Assembly (NCBI GenBank): GCA_001600455.1
Contig: BCKC01000007.1
Span: 2,606,019-2,670,018 of the forward strand
Direction: 5' to 3'
DNA from: Endocalyx cinctus
Lineage: Eukaryota > Ascomycota > Sordariomycetes > Amphisphaeriales > Apiosporaceae
DNA length: 64,000 nucleotides
The notes under the pieces were generated by a model. That model was not told the origin of the DNA and made no database searches. It saw only the letters and a program-made list of their open reading frames with translations. This document shows, piece after piece, positions 12,818 to 23,560 of the stretch (positions within the stretch are counted from its first letter, which is position 1; every line of letters begins with the position of its first letter). The position numbers and the translations under genes were made by a program.

Positions 12818-14080
12818 ATGGCGGGTAACAATAATTTGTTATCCCTACTGGGTTGGACATTTCTTCCAAATGTAAGCTCCTCTACTTTACTTTTCTTCTA
12901 TTCTCTGTATAGTCAAACGTGACAACCAGAACAAAAGAGATAACTAACACGACGTCCTTTCTCCAAACAGCTCGTCACCGGCTGGATACAATCGATCTAC
13001 TACGGCCTCACGATCCGCGCCGGCGAGCCCCGACCCGCGCCCCAATCCGCGCGATACGTCTCGGACCGACGCAAGATCCACATCCTCGTCGTGACCCTGT
13101 ACCTTCTGTACACCGTATACGAAGCCGACTGGGAGCTGCGCCGAGCCTCGACGTTCTACGCCGACCTGGGCGTACCCCTGGACGCCACCGAGCGCGACGT
13201 CAAGAGCCGCTTCCGCCGCCTCGCCGCCCTGCACCACCCGGATAAGCGACGCGGTCAGGACGCCGACGACGACGGCGGCAGCTGGTTCATGCACCTCAAG
13301 ACCGCCTCGGACGTCCTGACCGACCCCGCCCGCCGCTTCGCGTACGAGCGCTTCGGCCCCGACGTCGTCGCCTGGGGAGCCGGCACGGGCGTGAACCGCT
13401 GCATCACCGTCCGCGACTACGTCTCCAAGGGCGCCCGGGCCCTGGTCCCGTACTACGGCGGCGCCGCCTTCGTCATGTACGTGCTGGGACTGCTGGGTTA
13501 CCTCGAGTGGGGTCGCTACTGGCGGTGGCTGACGCTCGTGTCCCTGTGCGTGTTCGAGGCCTACTCGCTCACGCGGCCGCGGTTTCCCTGGATCCTCGAA
13601 CGCGTCGTGAACCCGGCCCTCCTATTCCTCGACCGATCCCCCGCGCTCAAGTCCGTCCTACGTATCGATTCGGTCCGCCCTCCGTACCTGCCCTTCCAAG
13701 CCGTAGCGCTCGCTCGCAAGCTCAGCATCACGATATACATCGCCTTCAGCCAGATCGGACCGCTCTTATTTCCTCCGGCTACTTCCCCGGCGGGCGGTAA
13801 TAACAATCCGAACGACAAGTCCGAAAAGATCCTTCTGCAGAACATAGACCGGCTGGAACAGACGGTTAAGGGATTGGACGCCGATGCCGCGAGGCTCATG
13901 GAGCTGGAGATGGCTCCCTTCGCAGGCGATCCCGAAGTCGTTGCGGGCATGCGCAAGAAGATGAGGGAGTGGCTCGTTCAGAACACTATCCGCGCCGATC
14001 CTATGGTTAAGGACGCTCTGGGACGCTCGTTCCGGAAGAGGAGAGTCGACGCACCTTCCGGGGCTAGGGGAAATAGATAG
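12818..14080 (+). CDS. Membrane-associated J-domain (DnaJ-like) co-chaperone, 387 aa
   Basis: Exon 1 is 12818-12871 (18 codons, MAGNNNLLSLLGWTFLPN) and exon 2 is 12971-14080; intron 12872-12970 has a GTAAGC donor and an AACAG acceptor and is phase 0. A hydrophobic segment at about residues 54-70 precedes a J domain (about 79-138) with the Hsp70-activating HPD at 107-109. Two or three further hydrophobic segments follow (LVPYYGGAAFVMYVLGLLGYL, WLTLVSLCVFEAYS) and then a helical C-terminal tail. J domains recruit Hsp70 and stimulate its ATPase; the topology suggests the ER or another endomembrane, somewhat like Sec63 but without a Brl domain that I can see. Exon 2 is strongly GC-rich against AT-rich flanks. 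The client and exact membrane are unknown. Confidence 0.85.
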
Positions 14081-14685
14081 ACAAATAAAATAGATAGACA
14101 GAACATAATTTTTATACAATTTGAAATACTACTTCATCACTTTTCTTCCCTTTTACTTTCATCAGTGAGCATATATACATAAGTACATAAATGAGGATCC
14201 TAGAAGTTAGAAGATACTTCTAGGTGAGGTGAGCTGCCTAGAGAATTAAGGCTGCCTAAATTTACTAGGTATATAAGTCCTTAACTTTCTGTAGTTGAGA
14301 AGGAGGAAAAATAATCTTTAACCATTCCTAAATAGCTTATAGTACACCAATATAGTACTTTCAGCTAAAGGAATAATATAATATATTTGATAAAGCTCAC
14401 ACTACATGAATGTACGAATAGTCAGCAACAGTTGCGCCCAGTAGAACTTGTACAGAAGTAGTTATTATTTGGCATATGTCTATATCCAACCCAAACGGAA
14501 CTCCAAGTCCAGACAGGGTCCAACCCTGTTTATAAGTACAATCAATGCAATGCTAAACTACAATTTATATTCAAATTCCTGAACAGAGTTGTTTCTCTGG
14601 GGAATAAACACCTTCCCTCCCAGGGGAACGTTTTGTGTATCTAAACCTTTGTTTACCAAGACCCGTATCTATATAATATTCCAAC
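14081..14685. other. Intergenic region between convergent J-domain and MFS genes
   Basis: 3' flanks of two convergent genes. AT-rich, with a patch of TACCTAGGT-like words at 14180-14290. No gene seen. Confidence 0.6.
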
Positions 14686-16854
14686 TCAAAGTCGCTGCCT
14701 TCCCCTCGTCTCGATGGGAATCAACACCATGCCCACGAAAGCAGAGAGGATCAGGATCGCGGATAGGTATATGGGTAACTTGGTACCGTCGCCGGGTACG
14801 TTGGCAGCCAAGATGGGCGCTATGAGACCCGTAGCGCGGTTGAGAAAGCTCGCCACGCCTGTACCAGCACCTCTTACCGGAGCGGGGAAGACTGTTCAGA
14901 AAGTCACAATGTCAGCGTGTTTCCTTTTTGAATAGCAGAGCAGGACGGAGGAGGGAGTAGCCAAAGAACTTACTCTCGGGAGTGAAGGCATACAAGACGC
15001 CGTACATGATATTTTGACAGAAGGCCTCGGCGGAAGTGAAGAAGAGCTGCCAATTAGGGGTAGTACCAAAAGCAACGAAAAAATAGAGAAATATAGCTGA
15101 GACCAGGGTGGAAATAGCGAGTGTGCCCTTGCGTCCGAGGAAGGGCGATTTATGGTCTACCATGTAAGCGGCTAGGAGGCTGCCAGGGACGCCGACTATC
15201 GACATGATGGCATAATTACGGTATGTTGTGTTATTATCCCCAGTCGCGACCTCCGCCTCATCGCTACCGCCACCGTGAGAGAGGTATTGGGGGAGAAAAG
15301 CATTAAAGAGCGGGTATCCCATACCGATGGATGCCCAGCAGAACCATATGAGTATGGTGGTAATACCGAGGGTGCGGTTATGAAACAGTGGTCTGATGCG
15401 ACCAAGAGAGAAGGACGTGAGATTTTCCTTCAAGACAGTAAGAATTGAGACTCTACTGGCCATACGCCCACTAGTCTCGTTTTCTTCATTTATATACTCG
15501 TCCTCAGAATCGACAACGGCGTCCAATATATCCTCCGTGAGCCAGGTCATTTTGTTGTTCTTGTACGCAATACCATGAACGACGGCGACGGCCTCGGCTT
15601 GCCGGCCCTGAGATAAAAGGAACTTCGGTGATTCGAACAGGTGAAATAAACCGAAACGCACAAAGAACATGATAAAGGTAAGTACGCCGATCGTGGCGAT
15701 GAAACGACGCCAACCTTGGTCGGCAGGCCAGTTTGTGATAAAGTACCAAGCGAAAAGGGAGGAAGCAAGTTGTCCGACCGGCCACCATACGGATAATAGC
15801 GTCAATAAGGCACTCGATGCGTCTGGCAAGAACTCGAGAAAGAGTGCGCCATCAACTGGGAGGTTTCCGCCAACACCTGTGCCCATTAGGGCGAACAATA
15901 TACACACGCCGGGCCAGCTCGAAGCATACGCGGCCCAGATACCAAAGATACTCGTGATCAGCAGGGTAAGATTAAAGGCGATGCGGCGTCCCATAATGTC
16001 GGCGCCCATTCCCCAAAAGAAGCTTCCGATACATAAGCCGACAAATAGAGAGCTCGTGGTATATCTGACACGCTTTTCCGAGACATTAAATTCTTCAGAG
16101 AGGGACGGGAGAGTCAAAGATACGCCCTAGAAATCTTCGTTAAGACAAGTTAAAGTGTAATCAGGACTAGTATGTACTCACTTGCATCCAGAGGCTTTAA
16201 AGCGATAATATTAGTTACTATGTCTCAGATGTAAATGTGAAGACCGTTGAGGAAACTTACTTATCCGCAAACCATCCAAAGCCGCACAAGACGAATAGCT
16301 GCCAGTTATACCGTCCCATGCCTATATCTTGAATGGCTTTATTGATAATCTTTGATTTGACTATCTCCATTCATATTGTTAGCGAGATAAACCCATTTTC
16401 TGCCTGGGATGAAAAGTGATAGAATTAATCGGTGAAAGCTTTGAGGTAGTAAGGATGAATAAGACAGAAGACACGCACGCTCATACTCTGACCACCTCTT
16501 CCCCGGTTCACCACCCCTGCGCACCTCCCTTCTCAGGCCTTCTATGGTGTACTCGGCGGCGCTCATCTGCAGCATACCCGTACCCTCATTCTCGTCGTCC
16601 TTAGCGGCTGTTCCCTCGGCATCCAACTCATCGTCTCCTCCAAGTGACCGGCGTCTGCGCTCGCCATCATTGTTGCCATCATAGTCATCGCCATCCCGCT
16701 CCTCAAACTCGCATCTCCCTATCCGGGCTGAGTGGCTATGTAGGTGCGCCTGCTCCAAAGGGACCAGCACGCCTACGTAGTCATGAACGGATTCTGGTTT
16801 GGTGCTGAAGAGGGTCATCAGCCGCCTCGTGATAGTACCTGCCATCGCGGCCAT
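14686..16854 (-). CDS. Major facilitator superfamily transporter, 615 aa
   Basis: Five exons: 16479-16854, 16261-16360, 16182-16194 (13 nt), 14974-16126 and 14686-14891. All introns are GT-AG and the frame closes throughout, giving the conserved run KAIQDIGMGRYNWQLFVLCGFGWFADN joined through LWMQ to GVSLTLPSLSEEF. The protein has a long acidic hydrophilic N-terminus (about 125 residues), the MFS loop signature GMGADIMGRR between helices 2 and 3, a central hydrophilic loop (about residues 360-400), and two sets of hydrophobic helices ending in PIETRGRQ, the sugar-porter-like motif. It belongs to the sugar-porter/SVOP-like branch of proton-coupled carriers at the plasma or an internal membrane; the substrate is unknown. 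It lies 760 bp from BioF, so biotin or a precursor is a possible cargo, by position only. Confidence 0.88.
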
Positions 16855-17614
16855 CTTCTTCGTCGATCTCCCAAAAAAACTAACTTAGTCTGTTTACTTA
16901 TCCATCCGGTCCCCCCGAGGTCGTCACAACTCTTGTTTTAGGAGACTGTAACCTATCGTACCAATACTTGTATTTTGATCCACCTATCTCGTTTTTTTCC
17001 TTTATTATGAATATTCAGAATAATTCAGTTCAAAAGTTCTAATATTAGAAAGGCCATTTGAGGGTTGAGAAGAAAAGAAAGCAAATTGAAACAAAAGAAA
17101 GGGGGAAACGGTTGAAGATGTCTTAGTTTTTTGTCGATTGCCTTATAGAGAAAAATTGAAGACACGTGATAAATAGACGTGATCCATCTTGCCATTGTGA
17201 GCGGGTGCATGATCAGTGGATCTAGTGACCCTTGTTCCCCGGATTTTATGCATCCATAGTGTATGTACAGTGATACCAGGCCTTTATGTACAGTACCTAC
17301 GTCGCTGTAAATTAATTAGTACAGTGGATAGGTGGGGTCAAAAATACCCCACCGATGAAGTACACTATGACTTCAAGTATTCCGTTTCACATCCGCCACC
17401 CGTCTTTCTTTACGAAGTCAGGGAGTATAAACAAAAGCAATGCTGCAAATATAACAACACTTTAGCACAGACAATACGGGGATGGAGAAGTTCTAAATAT
17501 AACCCTATAAAATATCCGGCCACTCAGCTTAACATCGCATTTCAAACATAAAAAATACCATCAGATCATTGGCCCGACTTCTATTATATAAGATGTCTGT
17601 GCCAGCTTTTGTTA
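16855..17614. other. Intergenic region between MFS and BioF genes
   Basis: Upstream region of the MFS gene and 3' flank of BioF; both genes are on the minus strand. A 111-codon open frame on the plus strand (17216-17551) shows no domain and is probably chance. No gene called. Confidence 0.6.
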
Positions 17615-19010
17615 TTATAGCTGAGACTTCACATTGTTCATAGAGTTTTGAACCCATTCCTCGATCACACCGCAAAGTCCCGCAACTTGATCGGCCGTGT
17701 TCGCCGAATGCACACAGATGCGGATCCTCTCTTCTCCTACGGGAACCGATGGTGGTTTAATAGGACGTATCGTAAACCCGCCCCGCTGGCAATGTGAAGC
17801 GAGACTTTTCGCATACTTGGTATACAGCGGGATAATCGGAGATGTAGACGTAGGATCAGACGCACTGTGTGGGAGACGAAGGAGGGAAGCAGAAGGTTTC
17901 AGTCTATTATGCAGATCCTGAAGTTTCTCGTGACAAGTTCGAATAAGAAGCTTCAGTTGTTCTCGACGCCGCTCAGCCTGGTCCGTCAGCATGTAGTCGT
18001 ACGCGGAGTCGATGCATATTAATGACGGAAAGGACATGGCCGTGGTATATATCAAGGTTCTGGCGTAGTTGATGAGATAAAGTCGCGTTGTCGAGGAGCA
18101 CAGAACAGCCCCTAAACAAGAAAAATAATTAATGCACATCAGGACTATCATCATAGGGTCTTCACGAATCGGGGTAAAAGTCAAACGCACCTCCTGAGCA
18201 ACCCATAGCCTTTCCGAATCCCACTACGCGCGCCCATATCCGATCTTCTTCCCGGGATTGGCAAGCAAGGCCTCGTCCTAGGTCACCCAGAATGCCGACG
18301 GAGTGCGCCTCGTCCACGATGATGTAACCGTTTCCGTTAGGGAGTAATGCATGCACGATATCGCAGACTTTCGTAAGATCCACCAAGTCTCCGTCCATAC
18401 TATAGAGAGACTCGACACAGATAAATACGTTAGACCTGCCCAGTCTTATGCTTTCGTCGTCCCTGATTAATCTCTTCAACGTCGCCTCGAGCCCACCTGG
18501 CGTCGAATTTGTGCGACCGTGATTGTTGCAACTTTCCTCTCTACGATATATAACCGAACGGTGCGAGAAAGGAAGCGTCATTTTCGCACGGGAAAGGCGC
18601 ATCCCGTCATGTATGCTTGCGTGGATAAGGTCGTCATATAATATAACGTCCTCATTTCTAGGCACTGAGCTAAGTAGGCCAACATTCGCATCGAAAGCCG
18701 AATTGAACAGAAGCGCCGCCTCGCAGCGGTGGAAGCTGGCGATTTTCCGCTCAAGCTCCTCCGCAAAAGTAGAATTACCATCTAAGAGGCGAGATCCCCC
18801 GGAGCCGATCGCCGTTATATTGCCATCCTTTTCAGCTGTTAGACGTCTGATGACGGCGCCAAGAATCACTTGATCTCTCGAAAGCGACAGGTAGTCGTTG
18901 GACGAGAAATTCACCGCACCCGGCTCGACGACGGTAAGTTTTCGAAGCCGATCTTGGGATTCGCGTCGAGCAAGCTGTGATTTAAGTTTTGCATCCAGCC
19001 GTTCTCCCAT
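17615..19010 (-). CDS. bioF: 8-amino-7-oxononanoate (KAPA) synthase, biotin pathway, 438 aa
   Basis: PLP enzyme of the alpha-oxoamine synthase family that condenses a pimeloyl thioester with L-alanine to make KAPA. Exons are 18191-19010 and 17615-18111; intron 18112-18190 (GTGCGT donor, TTTAG acceptor) sits just after the catalytic lysine region. Seen: the N-terminal NFSSNDYLSLS motif, HASIHDG (cofactor-stacking His about 131), IIVDEAHSVG (Asp about 233, His about 236), and VGFGKAMGCSGGA with the Schiff-base Lys about 267. The frame is open upstream to a TTG at 19034, but the first ATG is at 19010 in a good AAAAATGG context and fits the usual start of the family. BioF is divergent from the BioD-BioA fusion. 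A serine palmitoyltransferase or ALA synthase would be longer and is unlikely next to bioDA and bioB. Confidence 0.93.
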
Positions 19011-19371
19011 TTTTCTTTGTTGTAGTGTAAGCAATCGGCTATGGTAGATATATTCTACCTATTACCTCTCCCAAGCAACGACCGAGAACTAACATTGTCA
19101 TACATATCGGAAGAAATTAAATCACTCAACCATGTTTAGTGAATTTATGTCTGTACGTAAATTTTAATCAATGAAAAACGGCGCTTTTACGCGAAGACAA
19201 TCCTGTGACCTTACCGATGTGATTGGATGCATGAGCTGCAGCGTTGTGTTGGGATATTTTACCGAGACGTCTATAGCGGCCCGCAGATTTAATTGAGAGA
19301 TTTCAAACACGAGCTCTTGATGCCATCATATTTAATAAACTCCATTTATTATTCTGGAATTCTAAGAAGCT
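19011..19371. promoter_or_regulatory. Bidirectional promoter region of bioF and bioDA
   Basis: 361 bp between the two divergent ATGs, so it must hold both promoters. A CCAAT box (ATTGG on the plus strand, 19222-19226, within TGATTGGAT) lies about 145 bp from the bioDA ATG and 212 bp from the bioF ATG, a normal place for a fungal Hap-complex site. Regulation by biotin is an inference; I cannot name a specific operator. Confidence 0.5.
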
Positions 19372-22129
19372 ATGTCGTCAATCAGTTCATTGCTATGGCG
19401 CGATTTGAAAATCTATCAGGTCTTCGGTGCCAACACCAATGTCGGGAAGACGATTGTCAGCACTATCATGTGCAAAGCTGCAAGAGTAATGTGGAGAGAC
19501 GAACCATCCGCATACCTAAAGCCCGTGTCTACAGGACCGGACGATGAAGCCGATTCTAGGTGTTAGTCTACCAAGCTTACTACATAATCAGGCGTTATCC
19601 ATTACTGGACTTACACGTGATACAGGTGTTCTACGATAGACAGTGACACGAGTGATTCCAACAATGTTAACCCTCAACATATTCTAGACACATCAATAAG
19701 TTTTCTGTAGGGACCCATTGCAAAACGTTATATCAATACTCGCTGGCTGTAAGCCCGCATATCGCCGCCCGAGGAAATGTTAGTTTCAAGTCGAGACACA
19801 TCACGTAGATTTATGCGGTCTGGCTAATGTTATTTATTTTCGTTTTCTCCCCTCCAAAGGATATTCCATCGGATAAACGTCTGTTAGAATCCATCTACAG
19901 CTACGCTGCCAAAAGAGCTAAGACCGGCTCTGGCTGGCTCTTCGTCGAGACAGCCGGTGGGGTTCACTCTCCCGGCCCCTCCGGCATCACGACGCAGGCT
20001 GATCTTTACGCACCGTTGAGGATCCCCGTAGTGCTCGTCGGTGACCCGAATCTCGGCGGGATATCCACGACCATCTCGGCCTACGAATCGCTCCGGAGTA
20101 GGGGTTACGATGTAGAGGCTGTCCTGACACTCAAGGGACCGCCGTACGACAATTCAGACTACTTCGAGGACTACTTCAAACGACAGGCCGGGATCTTGGT
20201 CTGCGCCCTCCCGAGACCACCTTCCAGATTCTTTATTGGAGCCAGGGATGATAGAGAGATGATGATGTTCTACAAGAATCTTTCCGAAGATCAGCGGGCG
20301 CGAGACCTGCTCCGACACCTCGACGAGAGGCACAAATCGCGCGTTCATGCTCTAGAGTCCATGGCCTCGGAAGCCCACCGGAAGATCTGGTACCCGTTCA
20401 CGCAGCACGCCCAGCTGAAACCGGAAGACATAGTCGCTATAGACAGCGCCGAGGGGAACTACTTCTATACCCTAACGCCACCGCGTGCGAATAAGCCGGC
20501 GCCGAGACAAGACGTCGACGCCGCCGGTACGGAGCAGCTGCTGCAGCCATCTTTCGACGGGTCCGCCTCGTGGTGGACGCAAGGACTGGGCCACGGGAAC
20601 TCGTCCCTGAGCCTCGCGGCCGCGTACGCCGCGGGCCGGTACGGACACGTCATGTTCGCGGGGGCGATCCACGGGCCGGCGCTCGAGCTCGCGAAGCTGC
20701 TTCTGGAGGGCTCGGGTAACCCGCGCCTGAGCCGGGTCTTCTACACCGACGACGGGAGCACGGGGATGGAGGCGGCCGTCAAGATGGCGCTGCGCGCGTC
20801 TCGCGTTCGCTACGGTACGTACGGCGCGAGCGACGAAGACGACGGGAAGAAGAAGATGATGATGATCGGCATTCTCGGCCTAAAGGGCGCTTATCACGGC
20901 GATACCATGGGCGTTATGGATTGCGCGGACCCGAACACGTATAACGAAAAAGTCGAGTGGTACCAGGGGAAAGGTCTGTGGCTTTCGAGCCCTCAGGTTC
21001 TCTGCCGAGCAGGAGAGTGGCATGTCCTGGTGCCTGGCGAAATAGACTCCGGCGTCGCGGTCAATAAAAAGCTTCGTCTTTCAAACGTCTTTGACCTCGA
21101 AAGTCGCAAGGCAAAGGGAGAACACGAAATCTACGAGAAATATATACTTTCGGAAATACGACAATACTTGGACCAAGGTAATAAACTCGGCGCCTTGATC
21201 ATCGAGCCGATAGTTCTCGGTGCAGGAGGCATGGCATTGGTGTAAGTTCTCCACACTACTGATCAAAAAGTCCAATTCTATTTTAGTTCCAAAGAAACTC
21301 TATCTAACACGAGGTGACGTCTTCTACCAGCGACCCTCTCTTCCAAGAAATCCTAGTCCGAATCGTCCGACAGAATGCGCCCCTATTCGGAAACGCAACG
21401 AAGTCATCAGAAAATCTCAATGACGACGACAAGACCTGGAACGGACTGCCCGTCATCTTCGACGAGGTCTTCACCGGCCTGTACCGACTAGGCCGACCCA
21501 CCGCGTCTTCCTTCCTAGGCGTACACCCGGATATATCGGTACATGCGAAGCTCCTAACCGGAGGCGTGATACCGCTATGCGCGACGCTCGCCTCAGAAAG
21601 CGTGCACGCAGCTTTCGCGAGCGTAGAAAAGTCCGACGCCCTGCTTCACGGACACAGCTACACGGCGCACCCGATCGGGTGTCAGGTGGCGGTCGAGTCC
21701 CTGACGCAGGTGAAGGCCATGGACGAAGGAGGTGAATGGGACTGGGCCAGGAAGAAGGTCGATAACGGCTGGAAGACTTCCGACGACGCTAGCAATGTTT
21801 GGTCGATTTGGCCCCTTCCCTTGGTCGAGTGGATCTCGTCGCGAACCGAAGTCGTCGACGGCGTCTGGGCCATGGGGAGCGTGCTGGCGGTACATATGCG
21901 CGCGGTCGACGGCGGCGGATATACGAGCAAGGCGGCCGAAGGATTGCGGCAGAAATTGCTGCGCGGTTATGCTCCAGGACCTCGGGATGATCTGGAGAAC
22001 GTTTCGGCGTGGAATATTCATAGCAGAGTGCTCGGAAACGTCTTATACATAATGGGAAGCTTGAAGACTACGGAGGCAGAGGTGAACGAGATTGCGGATG
22101 TATTACGTGCTTCTCTCACGGATGTATAG
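19372..22129 (+). CDS. bioDA: Bifunctional dethiobiotin synthetase / DAPA aminotransferase, 819 aa
   Basis: Fusion of the two middle biotin enzymes: BioA transaminates KAPA to DAPA, and BioD carboxylates DAPA with ATP and CO2 to dethiobiotin. Exons are 19372-19559, 19688-19778, 19860-21241 and 21331-22129. The second exon (91 nt) supplies RHINKFSVGTHCKTLYQYSLAVSPHIAARGN and is missed by simple ORF calling. The BioD half (about residues 14-240) has the P-loop GANTNVGKT (19-27), KPVSTG, and VETAGGVHSPGPSG. The BioA half (from about 269) starts at IWYPFTQH, contains DDGSTGMEAAVKMALR, DEVFTGLYR (Asp about 598) and the PLP lysine in HAKLLTGGV (about 627). Domain order D-A is the usual fungal and plant arrangement. 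The stop is 171 bp from the convergent bioB stop. A mitochondrial targeting peptide is not obvious. Confidence 0.95.
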
Positions 22130-22300
22130 GTCTCGTGGACTATGTATATAAGGAGTGAACGTAACTTTACTTCCATCGTTTCTTGCTCTAATAACAGGGA
22201 AAACTCAAATTTACCATCCATTCATTCATCCAATAACCTAAAATAAATTCTTAGAAATTGCATGACAGCGTCATCCAACAACACCATAGCTGACAGCTCA

Positions 22301-23560
22301 TCAAGCAGCCACGGCCTCTTTCTGCTTAATCTCAAACTCTCCATCCAGCGGTAACGTCGAAGAAGAAGGCCCTCGAAGACCCTCATCTTCCGCCCTCCTC
22401 TCGACCTCGCTCTTACTCGCCTCCGTCCGCATCGGCACGAGATCCCACCTCTCGAACATAGCCTTATCCTCGTCCCAGCTATTGCAATCCGTCGTCAGCA
22501 TCTTCTCGCCCGTGAAGATGGCGTTCGCGCCCGCCATGAAGCACAGCATCTGCTCGCTCTCGGGCATCGTGACCCTCCCGGCCGCGAGGCGGATGATCGT
22601 CGCCGGCATGACCAGCCGCGCGGTCGCGATGCACCGGACGATGTCCTGCAGACCTACGGGCTCCTGTCCGAACATGGGCGTCCCTTTAATAGGGACTAGT
22701 TTGTTGACGGGAAAGGACTCCGGGTGGCTCGGCAGCGTCGCGAGCGAGTGAATCAGCCCCACGTGGTCCGTCTCGGGCGTCTCGCCCAGCCCCAGGATCC
22801 CCCCGCTGCACACGTGGATGCCCGCCTCCCGTACGTTCTCGAGCGTCTGCAGCCTCTCGTCGTAGCTCCGCGTCGTGATGATCTTCGGGTAATGCTCGCG
22901 CGAGGTGTCGAGGTTATGGTTATACGCCGTGAGACCCGCGTCCTTCAGCTCCTTGGCTTGTTCCTTATCGATCATCCCGAGGGTGAGGCAAGCCTCCATG
23001 CCCAAGGCCCTCACGCCTTTGACCATCTCGACGACGTTTTTTAGCCCCCTCTTACGTCCCTTCATGTCCCGCCAAGCGGCGCCCATGCAGAACCGGTTCG
23101 ACCCGTTCTCCTTCGCCGTCCGAGCGGCTTCGAGCACGGCGTCGACGGCGGATAGCTTCGTCCCGCCCTTGCCGAGCCCCGTGTCGTAGCGGGACGATTG
23201 CGCGCAGTACGAGCAGTCCTCGGTGCAACCCCCGGTCTTGATGTTCATGAGGGTGCATAGCTGCACGGCCGACGGGCGGTGGAATCGTCGATGGACCGTC
23301 CCGGCCGCGAACGCGAGCTCGAGGAGCGGTTGGTGGTAAATTCCCGATATCTCTTCTTTAGTCCAGTCCGTCCTTTTATCGGTCGCGTCTACGGCTCGAC
23401 AAAAAGTAGCAGTAGTAGTAGTAGTAGCAGTAGCTGCCGCCGCCGAAATACTACTACCGTATCGCAAACCCGTCGTCCTTCTCGATACGGTCGATTCCAG
23501 CGAAATTCTGTTGACGTTTTGAAAGAAGGCATCGCTACTACGAATACCAAACCTCCCCAT
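22301..23560 (-). CDS. bioB: Biotin synthase, radical SAM enzyme, 419 aa
   Basis: Last step of biotin synthesis: inserts sulfur into dethiobiotin using SAM radicals and two Fe-S clusters, normally in the mitochondrial matrix. A single uninterrupted frame. The radical-SAM cluster motif CTEDCSYC has Cys 112, 116 and 119, followed by AQSSRYDTGL; YNHNLDTSREHYPKI and the ICSGGILGLGE-like segment (VCSGGILGLGET) are typical. The N-terminal ~60 residues are rich in Arg, Ser, Thr and Ala with few acids, fitting a mitochondrial presequence, and include a Thr/Ala run encoded by an AGT/ACT microsatellite (23405-23433). The C-terminal ~45 residues are a charged, probably disordered tail. The gene is convergent with bioDA. 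Confidence 0.95.
   Translation of the reverse strand: MGRFGIRSSDAFFQNVNRISLESTVSRRTTGLRYGSSISAAAATATTTTTATFCRAVDATDKRTDWTKEEISGIYHQPLLELAFAAGTVHRRFHRPSAVQLCTLMNIKTGGCTEDCSYCAQSSRYDTGLGKGGTKLSAVDAVLEAARTAKENGSNRFCMGAAWRDMKGRKRGLKNVVEMVKGVRALGMEACLTLGMIDKEQAKELKDAGLTAYNHNLDTSREHYPKIITTRSYDERLQTLENVREAGIHVCSGGILGLGETPETDHVGLIHSLATLPSHPESFPVNKLVPIKGTPMFGQEPVGLQDIVRCIATARLVMPATIIRLAAGRVTMPESEQMLCFMAGANAIFTGEKMLTTDCNSWDEDKAMFERWDLVPMRTEASKSEVERRAEDEGLRGPSSSTLPLDGEFEIKQKEAVAA
23405..23433. repeat. AGT trinucleotide microsatellite inside bioB
   Basis: About ten AGT/AGC units in frame with bioB, read on the minus strand as ACT/GCT and encoding the ATATTTTTAT stretch in the presumed targeting peptide. 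Unit number could vary between strains without breaking the frame. Confidence 0.8.

Noticed and set aside
16416..16604. Plus-strand frame over the MFS N-terminal exon
   Set aside because: Antisense shadow; the minus-strand exon joins conserved MFS sequence through GT-AG introns.
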